From Hypomesus transpacificus (taxonomy: Eukaryota; Chordata; Actinopteri; Osmeriformes; Osmeridae), in the NCBI RefSeq assembly GCF_021917145.1, contig NC_061068.1, forward strand, positions 1,896,884-1,960,883: DNA of 64,000 bases. Direction: 5' to 3'. Of this stretch, positions 49,482 to 64,000 are shown one piece after another (within the stretch, counting starts at the first letter, position 1; every line of letters starts with the position of its first letter). A model generated the notes under the pieces. That model searched no databases. It had not been told where the DNA came from and saw only the letters and a program-made list of their open reading frames with translations. The translations under genes and the position numbers were made by a program.

Positions 49482-51874
49482 GATATTCCTGTTGCCTGGA
49501 GACGGGTATTCCTGTGCTTGTCATCACCAGTGACCATCTGTTTCTAGGCTGTTGCATGTCCAATCCCACCACTGGCCTGGGAGAGGAGGAGCACAGCTGA
49601 ACACAAACACAACACAGCAGAGCCTCAGCACCATCTAAACCTGTGGTCCAGACTGGACCAGAGACTGGACCACTCAACTGCACTGCAGTTTATCACAGTA
49701 CTTTGAAAAAACCTTGGACAACGCTCTATCAAAGCTTTTAGTAGTTTGGTTTGTGGTTTTACAGTGCATTGCCCTTTTAGGCTAATTAGTAATTGATAAA
49801 TGCGGCCACTTATTGTGCGGACGCTGCTCTTTTCCCTGGCACACAGGCTTGCCAGAGTAGTCTCGTAATGATACTACTAAAGAAGTGACAGGAAATCACA
49901 GTGTTAATGTTTATCTGATGGGAAGAATTGCAGGCATTGAAGAGTCGTTCACTCAGAAACAACCTACTGTATTGCACATTGATGATTATCTATATTTATT
50001 TAGATATGGAATTGTTATATGATGTCACCGAAGATTTCCCCCCAGCCTAACCTGTATAGCGTCTTGTTAATCGAGGCATATTTGTATAGGAGTCTATTGA
50101 GAACCGTCGTCCCAGTGCTACAGCACCACAGAATGATCCTAACCATAACATGATCAGCATTGATTTAGCATCTTCTTCATGCCTTTGATGCTTCTCTGAC
50201 CGACTTACTGAACTCCCCCCAGTCTGTTAGTGATGTAGTGGGCAGGACGCTTCCACATGAAGACTGTGTTCACTGTGAAGCATCATCTGACATGAACTAA
50301 CCACTCAGAGCTTTCATACTATTTCCAGTGTAAGCTGAGTACCTCCCAAAACAAGGCGGTGTGTTCCATTTAAAACGTAATTAGCCGTGTTGGAGGGAGA
50401 CAGCATTCTCTTTGATCCCCCTGGTCCAGCTCAGACGAGAATGATCAAAGCAGGCCTGTGTCTCTCTGAGGGAGAGAAAAACGCTGCTCTGCTCTGCACT
50501 TCTACTCTACTGTGCCCACTCTACTTTATTCTTCTCTGCTCTGCTCTATTAAATTATGTTCTATTCATATCGGGTGTATTCTTCTCTGCTCTATTCTACA
50601 CTCTACGCTGCTATATTCTACTCTGCTCAGCCCTGCTTTGCTGCTCACTACTTTATTTGTCTCTGCTGTGCTCTAGTTTGTTATATTCTACTTGCTCTGC
50701 TTTACTGTACTCTACTCTGCTGTGCTCTATTCTGCTGTATTCTACTCTGTTCTGATTCGCTGTACTCTACTTTACCATAGTCTGCTGTAGCCTATTAAAC
50801 TAACAAGTCCCTTCTCCAGGTCCTGCTAAGCCTCTGTATACAGAGGCAAGCTTACTGTACTGAACGTCCGGCTGTAATCTCCACTGTATTGATAAAAGAC
50901 TGACCCTCCCCCTGACATCACCACAGAGAATGACATGAGTGGACCTCAGATTGTCTGCTTTACACCTGAACACACGAGGCAGCGGGTTTCACCAATATAT
51001 GGCTCAATCAGCGTGACTGTGTTTGTTAATCACAAGAGGCCAGGGGGGTTCAGTTTAGACAAGACTTTAATGTCAAAGCCATTCTGCTCGTGATTGTTAA
51101 TCCACATGATGAATCAATAATGCCAGTATGTGGTCATCTACCCTCATAAATGAAACCAAAGAGTTCTGTCTCTCTTGCCTGCTCTCCCACAACACATGGG
51201 GAGCCAACAAAAGACAGTGTTAAAAATAGAGGATCAGAAACTAATATGGTACTTGAATTGAACGTCACTAGACATGGAGTAATACTAAGAATGTTTACCT
51301 TGGCTGCAACAGACGAACTGGGTTTTTCAAGAAGGTCCCAAAGTTTTTTCCGTTTCTCAGCACAACATGTGGTATCGAAGTCTTCACCCTCTCTGTCTTT
51401 CATGTTGTCCGCCTCTCGTTTGAGCTCCTCGTTCATCTGTTCCTTCTTTTGATGGTATCTGGCCTGGCAACAGGACTCCAGGTAGATCTCGTCGATGCCC
51501 CAGTAGTCCAGTTCTTGACTGAAGGACAAGGCGCACATCTCTTCCATCATGTGTAACTTCCCCGTGCGGTAGAAGTTCAGAATGGATGTGAAAGCCCCGG
51601 GGTGTCGGTCAAAGAAGTACTCATTTTCGTCCAAGTTGTAGTCATCGCATATCTCCATTAACGAGTCGTGGGTGTTGCAATCCCGTAATTTCCCTAAACG
51701 GGTTCGCGGTAACCTATCCAACGTTCGCCACAGAACCTCGTGTGGAAGCCCCCCTACATTCAGTCTTACCCGACGGTAGCATGACTTGCTGCGGATGATG
51801 TCCACCGGCTCAGGTGGAAGCGACGAAGTCGATCTGGAACCAGCTTTGTTCAGCTCCGCTGAGGATTTCTCCAT
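29706..51874 (-). CDS. kcnb1: Voltage-gated potassium channel Kv2.1, two coding exons
   Basis: Delayed-rectifier K+ channel subunit of the plasma membrane; tetramer, neurons and muscle. Exon 1 51874-51299 (192 codons), exon 2 31634-29706; 834 aa (human about 858). The start is ATG 51874 ([20 protein letters not shown]); an in-frame ATG lies 8 codons upstream. T1 tetramerisation domain at about 30-130 ([20 protein letters not shown], zinc-site Cys in ESCCQARYH). S1 193-211, S2 about 235-252, S3 about 265-282, S4 295-314 with regular Arg/Lys ([16 protein letters not shown]), pore filter TVGYGD at 380-385, S6 about 396-418 with PIPIIVNNF. The cytoplasmic tail keeps [27 protein letters not shown] and QNCLFP, which are Kv2.1 landmarks, but the serine-rich FFIES cluster that anchors Kv2.1 at ER-plasma membrane junctions is not seen. 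The intron of about 19.7 kb carries a Tc1 element and a giant minisatellite. Confidence 0.97.
32242..33902 (+). mobile_element. Tc1-like DNA transposon with IR/DR ends
   Basis: A 1,661-bp element inside the kcnb1 intron, flanked by TA on both sides. The termini begin CAGTGCCCTCCAAAAGTATT and are inverted over about 210-220 bases. Each terminal repeat holds two copies of AAAAGTATTGGAACA, one outer and one inner, the IR/DR layout of Sleeping Beauty-like elements. It encodes one transposase frame. Confidence 0.96.
32575..33648 (+). pseudogene. Tc1-family transposase, one in-frame stop
   Basis: DDE transposase frame of 357 codons (start at 32575 or the later ATG 32611) for cut-and-paste movement of its own element. 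Seen: an N-terminal paired-like helix-turn-helix region ([20 protein letters not shown]), a GRPRK AT-hook-like motif, a second HTH ([11 protein letters not shown]), the first Asp in TDETKI, the second in [10 protein letters not shown], the Glu in [10 protein letters not shown] with 34 residues between them (DD34E). A single TAG at 33058-33060 stands where the family usually has Trp, just before the first catalytic Asp; otherwise the frame is uninterrupted. This looks like a young, recently inactivated copy. Confidence 0.93.
33905..38370. other. kcnb1 intron 1, unique sequence
   Basis: About 4.5 kb of intronic sequence with no recognised exon, RNA gene or transposon. A GT tract occurs near 37,530-37,585. 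Conserved non-coding elements could be present but cannot be judged without alignment. Confidence 0.4.
38374..38460. repeat. CA-rich microsatellite
   Basis: Imperfect (CA)n with ACAC/TCAC/GCAC variants in the kcnb1 intron. Translated His/Thr-rich frames here are artefacts. Confidence 0.85.
38851..38912. repeat. (CT)n microsatellite
   Basis: About 60 bases of uninterrupted CT dinucleotides inside the kcnb1 intron. Confidence 0.95.
38913..40332. other. kcnb1 intron 1, unique sequence
   Basis: About 1.4 kb between a CT microsatellite and the giant minisatellite. No exon recognised; a GT tract lies near 39,615-39,650. Confidence 0.4.
40333..44686. repeat. Giant G-rich minisatellite, about 100 units of about 42 bp
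   Basis: Begins in a (GT)n tract and then repeats a unit of about 40-46 bp: TGGGGTGTGTATGGCAGTTC followed by AAGCCTGTGTG, one or two further GT steps, and a run of 5-10 G. Almost all length variation is in the GT count and the G run; the 30-base core is nearly invariant (one G-to-A near 44336). The + strand unit contains no stop triplet, so all three forward frames are open for about 4 kb. These are not genes. The array lies in the kcnb1 intron, with the G-rich strand being the kcnb1 template strand. Confidence 0.98.
45190..45300. repeat. (CA)n / CACACACC microsatellite
   Basis: About 110 bases of CA repeats with periodic CC interruptions in the kcnb1 intron. Confidence 0.93.
50484..50790. 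repeat. Degenerate CTCTG/TCTAC pyrimidine-rich repeat
   Basis: About 300 bases built from diverged 5-mers (CTCTG, TCTAC, TATTC, TGCTC). Long open frames across it reflect the low complexity. Confidence 0.8.
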
Positions 51875-51899
51875 ATTTTCAAGTGATGGGTGTACCAAA

Positions 51900-53295
51900 A
51901 GTTAACTGGTCCAACAGGCAAACTCCGAGGATCAGTTAGCCTATAGTAGAAATTAGTTATAGTTTTTTCCCCATTCTTGAGTCTAGGGAACAGAGAGGAG
52001 AGGATGTCAACAACATATGCGTAAGGGAGCATAAAGCCCAGTGACCTACAGTCAGAACATCTCTGAAGCCATGCCATAGAGCTAATCTTCTAATCAGAGG
52101 AGCGAATGGATAATTTAATCTGATCTGAGACCGAGGGTGCTATCCTCGCTCCCGCTCAATAGTGGGTGGGGACGCGCAGACAGGAGAAAGTAAACGCGGC
52201 ACCAAGTGAGCGCTGTCCACTCTAATGGTGCTGAAACAACATCCAGCGCTGTTCATTCGCACTACCATAGAACACCCTTCTGTGGGGAAAATCTGTGCCT
52301 GGCTTCAACATTTATCATTGCATACATGACATTGCTCAAAGAAGTCAATTGTCTAATGCAAGCCTTATTTAACAATTACTGTAGCCTTTGCTGAAAATCC
52401 CATTCAGTACGCTTGCTCTGTAGAAAAACCGTGGATTGGTCCATCCTAAAAACCTGTGGCCAAATGCGCATTATGGAGAAATTTAGTTATTATCTATACA
52501 GGTAATCTAGTTATTTCCCATGTAGTTCAATTATGCTACATTGTTGCAAGAAACAATGAATCAATTTGTTATTTTTTATGTCGCACATCGAAAGGGTTCG
52601 CAAATCATTACCTAGTGACCGGCTAGATCAACGCCACATTGGTTTACAAGAAATATTAAAATTAAAAATTGCATTTGCATGTTCTACTTTCCTTTAGACG
52701 ATTGTCTGACACGGAAACCCGTTTTCACGCACCTTAACTTTGTACAGTTCATCCGACGGCAGCGGCAGGCAAGAAAACGGTAAGATAGAAGAAGGTGGAA
52801 CCTTAGCCTATTGGTTCATTACTGCCGGGGTCTCATCAATTATTTTTCAAACGATGCCTCCGTGGCACTCTCCTCCGCCTCGGACATGGTTAGGCTGGGA
52901 TGCTAAACTGCGTCCAATGTCCGCATGTACCATATACTGTACTGTAACACGCCTGATTCGGGGACAGATCAACAAGTAGCCTATATGTTGAAAATTGCTA
53001 CGGTTCTCTACCTCTCCATCTGCTGCGTAAAGGGACGACGCGACTACGCTCTCTCTCTCCCTCTCGCTGCATAAGGTGGATCCACAGCAGCACCCGGCTT
53101 TAAATCGCCTAGTGTTTAACCCTTACAATATGAAGGCTGTGAGCTGTACCCTTCATCACACTGTTCAAAGCAAAAATTACAGTTTGACAGACCGTTGCTT
53201 TTAAGTTTAAAATCATAACTAGGTCAGTCTACAAAGGTAGCAAAAAAACTGTTTTGGTTGGTGGTCTTCGATTAAACTCGAAAACATTCGAATTA
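51900..53295. other. kcnb1 upstream region / ptgis downstream region
   Basis: About 1.4 kb between the kcnb1 start exon and the probable ptgis poly(A) signal. The kcnb1 promoter and 5' UTR should lie here. No coding exon is recognised, and no clear core-promoter motif was seen. Confidence 0.4.
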
Positions 53296-53301
53296 TTTAT
53301 T
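53296..53301 (-). terminator. ptgis: Possible ptgis polyadenylation signal
   Basis: TTTATT on the + strand (AATAAA on the minus strand), about 200 bases beyond the ptgis stop codon. Confidence 0.4.
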
Positions 53302-53502
53302 TAGGGATACAATAAAAAAAAATCAAAGCTACAGTACAACAGTAGTATAAAACATTTGATCGATAGAAAAAATACATCTATTTCATATTAAACACACCAG
53401 AATAAATTATATGTACAGTATTTACAGTATAATAAGGGAAAGTTGAGCAGATGTAGTAGTAAAAATAATAGTTTGGTGCAGGTTGCAGATAAAATGTGGT
53501 GG

Positions 53503-60598
<7,096 letters not shown>

Positions 60599-60659
60599 TC
60601 CGTATCCGTAGGCTACAAGAGTGCCACTACTTAGGCTACGATGTCCTCACCACTTCTCC

Positions 60660-60674
60660 ACTGCTATTTATGCA
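60660..60674 (-). promoter_or_regulatory. ptgis: TATA-like element of ptgis
   Basis: On the minus strand the sequence reads GCATAAATAGCAG, a TATA-like ATAAATA about 70 bases upstream of the first ptgis ATG. If used, transcription would start about 40 bases before the ATG. Position and sequence fit; function is inferred. Confidence 0.4.
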
Positions 60675-61898
60675 GTGTCACAAAGCGATATTTCAACACA
60701 AAAGTGATTCAATTCACCATGGCCGGGCGTGGTTGGTGACAGGTGCTTGTCATCTCATGAGTATCATTCGTTTAGAGCACTATAGCTGTATCTAAACTGA
60801 AAATGTGCACCGTACGTGTGCGCGCGTGCGCGTGCGAAGTGGAGTTCTGTCAAAGAGGGACAGAGAGAAATGTGTTGTCCCTCCGTTGTAAGAGCATTCC
60901 AGAGTGTTTATGCCATTTTAAGAGTCATTTGCCAAAGATTTCAGGTTCAGACATGAACGAATCGTTCTCAGGCTTTGTTTCCAGGCTTCTCTTAACCTTA
61001 ATTGTTGTACTATTTCCAGTCTGACAAGTCTGACTGAACTTACAATGCATCATGTGTTGTGGTTATTATGGTAACAGTAACAGTCATGCATATCGAAACT
61101 AGCAGGTGTTCTTTTTTTTGTCTTCCTTTATTTTGGTCAATGACACAACAGATGAGGTCACATTTAGTATTAATTTGGTTGCCCAATTCAGCCAAACGAT
61201 TCACAATTGCTTTAAAACATTTCTACCAGCAGAGGGCAAAAAGAGCATACAGTCTTGTGGAAACAATTTATGTAGCCTATAGGATGGCATCCCATTTCAG
61301 CAGTTAATTTTAAGACCATCTTCAAAGTCAAATCATGCGGCACTAATGCATAGGGAAAGACTTTTAACATTTTAGTAAGTTTACTTAAGTCTATTACCCT
61401 AAGTGAAAGATGATTATTATTCATAATAATGATGTGGAAATTCTAGAAGAACAGTAAATAATGGATAAAAGGTCCTCACTTGTCATTAAAAGGGCTCATT
61501 GCAAGTCATCATTACACGCTTATTGCATCATATCAGGCAAGTTGAAGTTAGCTCACATGGATATAATTTGGAAACTTGGCAGACATGCACAGGTACAGGT
61601 ATTACAGGTTAATAGATACATAGACAACAAACAGACAATTATGATTTATGAATGCTTCATGCATTTTTGTTACATAAACCTGCTGTAAAGTGACAAGTTT
61701 GACTGTCAAAACAATGACTCAAACTGGTTCACTGTGGCTTGGAGTAAAGGCCCATCAATGTGATTACATTCCTGAATGAAACACACACACACGCGCACGC
61801 ACACATACACACACGCACGTAGTAGACCAGAGCCAAATGCCTCAAGGACAGAACAACATTTAGACTTCCACAGCTTTTGTAGAATGCCCTATTATTAA
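60675..61898. other. ptgis-srgap3 intergenic region, left part
   Basis: About 1.2 kb between the divergent genes ptgis and srgap3. No exon or RNA gene recognised; a short CA/GC alternating tract lies near 61,780-61,820. Confidence 0.4.
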
Positions 61899-61906
61899 TA
61901 TACCTA

Positions 61907-62069
61907 CATTTACATTTAGCAGACGCTCTTATCCTGACAGACTTACAGTAAGTACAGGGACATTCCCCCGAGGCAAGTAGGTTGAAGTGCCTTGCCCAAG
62001 GACACAACGTCATTTGGCACAGCCGGGAATCGACTGGCAAACGGTCTCAGCGCTCAGCCATCTGACCCC
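61907..62069 (-). mobile_element. tRNA-derived SINE, second copy
   Basis: Reverse-strand copy of the SINE at 13701: the minus strand begins GGGGTCAGATGGCTGAGCG, contains CCTTGGGCAAGGCACTTCA and ends GCTAAATGTAAATGT. It is flanked by the direct repeat TATACCTA (61899-61906 and 62070-62077), which fixes its limits. Confidence 0.9.
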
Positions 62070-62077
62070 TATACCTA

Positions 62078-62654
62078 ATGTAGATCATTTATTAAAATTA
62101 CATATGGGGTTCATTAACAATCTGCAATAGGTTTTAGTTACTCTGTAGTCTGTTGTTACACTTTGCATGAGGGGAGGGCGACGTAAAGTGGCGCTGGAAG
62201 GAGGGGATTGGGGAGGAGTCTGAAGATGACTTTCACATTTTCGCATCCAACTCTTTGCTATGCTGCAGAGACGACTCCCAGTGAAAAGGATGGATTGGTA
62301 GGCTAAGCGATATTTGCACGATGCAACTGATTGCAAATGTTTACGAGCCGCTTGCTTTACAGAGATCTTATTTGTACGATCTCATTCATCCGCGGATGCT
62401 TTAAATATATTGCAAATGCTTTGTTTATAAGAAACTGGAATTGTCTCGGTTTTCTATTCAACATTTTTTTCTGTGAAGCGATCGCCTTGGCCAGCTCAAA
62501 ACCGATGGTGCTATCACGAACTTCAAAGCAAGCTACTGTCACACATGTAACCTAGGTTGCACATTGTATTTTTACATTTCGCAGAAACAATTTGGGTTGT
62601 GAAACGACTTCCTTGCAGTAGAATCATTTCGTAATATAGCCCCAAGGAATAACC
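62078..62654 (+). promoter_or_regulatory. srgap3: srgap3 upstream region and 5' leader
   Basis: About 580 bases before the srGAP start codon. A G-rich stretch (GGAAGGAGGGGATTGGGGAG) near 62,198-62,217 may belong to the promoter. No upstream coding exon is seen; the assignment is by position only. Confidence 0.35.
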
Positions 62655-62721
62655 ATGTTATCTCAAACGAAAATAAAGAAGGACAAGGAGATTATTGGAG
62701 ATTACGAGACTCAAGTGAAAG
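62655..62721 (+). CDS. srgap3: First coding exon of an srGAP family gene (partial, probably srgap3)
   Basis: 67-nt exon encoding 22 residues and one base: MLSQTKIKKDKEIIGDYETQ then VK, ending G|GTAGGT in phase 1. This is the conserved N-terminus of Slit-Robo Rho GTPase-activating proteins, just before the F-BAR domain; the SQTK tetrapeptide fits SRGAP3 better than SRGAP1 or SRGAP2. The phase-1 end fits the family boundary before IRxQL. srGAPs bend membranes through F-BAR and down-regulate Rac/Cdc42 in neurons. Remaining exons lie beyond the window. The paralogue choice rests on few residues. Confidence 0.75.
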
Positions 62722-64000
62722 GTAGGTGTTTCCCAATCACATTACGTCGATAAAATGTATCTCTGCTTTCCAGGTGTTGCAGGTGTAGCATTTTGCGTAA
62801 TTGCTTGACATTAACCTGTGCTTTGGACATAGGTACTTAGTATGCAGGCGAAATATGTAAAATACTCATATCAGTACATTTAATCAAATATAGTTGGCTA
62901 ATCAATATAACTTAAAAAGCACACATTCCTTAGACGACCAACACCCAAACAAAAATGTGCTCACAGGCTGCCTATTCAACGGTAAACTACATTTCTGCAA
63001 CCCTGCTAGAGAGGCATAGATGGAGACCAAATGTGATGCACCTGAGCCTGCAGCCTGATGACCACCAGTGGCATCCCTAAAGGTTTGCCACATAATTTCC
63101 TTTATTAATTGACCTAATCACTGTCAATAGAACATCCCAATAAAAGTAACCAGTGTAGACATGCAAGTTGATGTCGCATCATCTTTCATTTTCAAATACG
63201 GAAAATGTAAAACGTGTTAACGCTGGAAGAAGAGGCCAGGTTGGGAAGCTCTCACAGCAAACAGTTCAGGAAGGCCATCAATAATGTATGTTGTCAGCAT
63301 TAATTATGGACCATGAAAGGATTTCACTGTCTGCTGCTAAATATGTGACTGTAGAGGGGCTACCCAAGGATGGGTGAGAGCCAGGAGCATCACTAGCAGA
63401 GCGACTATAACACAGGCCATGTTTTAGGTGTCTTTCTAACATAATTTTCATTTTACCAGAGTTGAGCTGGGCCAGGAGATGCTGGTGAACTCACTATGCT
63501 CTAATGCTGAGGGTGCTTGGGGAGAGGAGACGGGTGTGTGCATGTGTGTGTGCCACTTCTGGCTGTGATAGACCTATCACAGCTTAGACACCCGTCTCAG
63601 TTTCAGGAAAAGCTTTTAAGCTGACATTTTAAGCTCATTTTCGAGCCTGCCGTGGATCAGTTGGAAACTGTAAGGGTTCACTTGAGCATTGGTCTCCAAT
63701 AATGCTGAATTGCTGACTGCAGAGCAGTTAGTACCATCAGGCCCATGCTGTCCAGATTTGGCTAAACAGATTGTTTTAGACAGGGGTGAATTGTATGTCA
63801 ACTGATGATTGTAGAGCTAGTTTCACGTAAACTGTACAACCTTAATTTAAACCTAAACTTGCATTAAAAAGTAATCCCTTCCTATTCGTGATGCATGGTG
63901 GTTGTGGTAAAGTCACTTAATTAGCACTTAAATAAAATGAAATGCCAGATGAGTCTGACTGTCACAGAGAAGTGACTGTCTGTGACTGGTGTCAGGCAGT
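62722..64000 (+). other. srgap3: srgap3 intron 1 (start)
   Basis: From the GTAGGT donor to the window end. No second exon of the F-BAR domain is recognised, consistent with the very long first introns of this family. No transposon recognised. Confidence 0.5.

Larger units (their letters stand above)
44687..51298. other. kcnb1 intron 1, remaining sequence
   Basis: About 6.6 kb without a recognised exon or transposon. It includes a C run and CA array (45,111-45,300), CA tracts near 47,035-47,080 and 49,439-49,480, a (GTTT)n stretch near 47,919-47,934, and a degenerate CTCTG/TCTAC region listed separately. Confidence 0.4.

Noticed and set aside
29706-51874. Assignment as kcnb2
   Set aside because: The T1 N-terminus ([12 protein letters not shown]) and tail landmarks ([26 protein letters not shown]) match KCNB1, and ptgis and stau1 neighbours agree.

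Overview
This window is nuclear DNA from a ray-finned (teleost) fish. The evidence is multi-exon vertebrate genes with short GT-AG introns, a tRNA-derived SINE whose tail is common in teleosts, a Tc1-like IR/DR transposon of the type frequent in fish, and abundant CA/CT/GT microsatellites. An osmerid- or pike-like lineage is possible but cannot be decided from this sequence. There is no bacterial, phage or CRISPR content. All exon models were built by hand from splice signals, reading-frame continuity and recalled family sequences; each complete model sums to an open frame.

Layout. (1) 1,023-10,426 (+): pbrm1 (polybromo-1/BAF180), complete, 29 coding exons, about 1,642 aa, with six bromodomains, two BAH domains and an HMG box. 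(2) 11,747-15,753 (+): stau1 (Staufen-1), 14 coding exons, about 702 aa, with all five dsRNA-binding domains. (3) 17,201-19,314 (-): a retinol dehydrogenase 10-like short-chain dehydrogenase, 5 coding exons, 316 aa. (4) 23,177-24,769 (+): a SBSPON-like secreted somatomedin-B/thrombospondin protein, 5 coding exons, 268 aa. (5) 29,706-51,874 (-): kcnb1 (Kv2.1), two coding exons, 834 aa, split by an intron of about 19.7 kb. (6) 53,503-60,598 (-): ptgis (prostacyclin synthase, CYP8A1), 10 coding exons, 500 aa. (7) 62,655-62,721 (+): first coding exon of an srGAP family gene, best match srgap3; the rest lies beyond the window.

Repeats. The kcnb1 intron holds a 1.66-kb Tc1-like transposon, whose transposase has one in-frame stop, and a minisatellite of about 4.3 kb with roughly 100 G-rich units of about 42 bp. 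Other repeats are a 74-bp-unit array with a four-unit higher-order pattern (21.8-22.6 kb), a 23-bp VNTR (26.9-27.2 kb), a 22-23-bp minisatellite inside a ptgis intron (55.6-56.3 kb), two copies of one SINE, a hAT-type MITE with a perfect 8-bp target duplication, and a second MITE with TA ends.

How it fits together. These are independent genes, not an operon: chromatin remodelling (pbrm1), mRNA transport and decay (stau1), retinoid metabolism (RDH10-like), extracellular matrix (SBSPON-like), neuronal excitability (kcnb1), prostacyclin synthesis (ptgis) and Rho-GTPase control (srGAP). The most informative pattern is gene order. STAU - RDH10 - SBSPON - KCNB with alternating strands mirrors the human 8q region (KCNB2 - SBSPON - RDH10 - STAU2), while stau1, kcnb1 and ptgis belong to the 20q13 side. 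The RDH10-like and SBSPON-like genes therefore look like retained copies on the paralogous side that I do not know of in mammals. pbrm1 and srgap3, both human 3p genes, flank the block.
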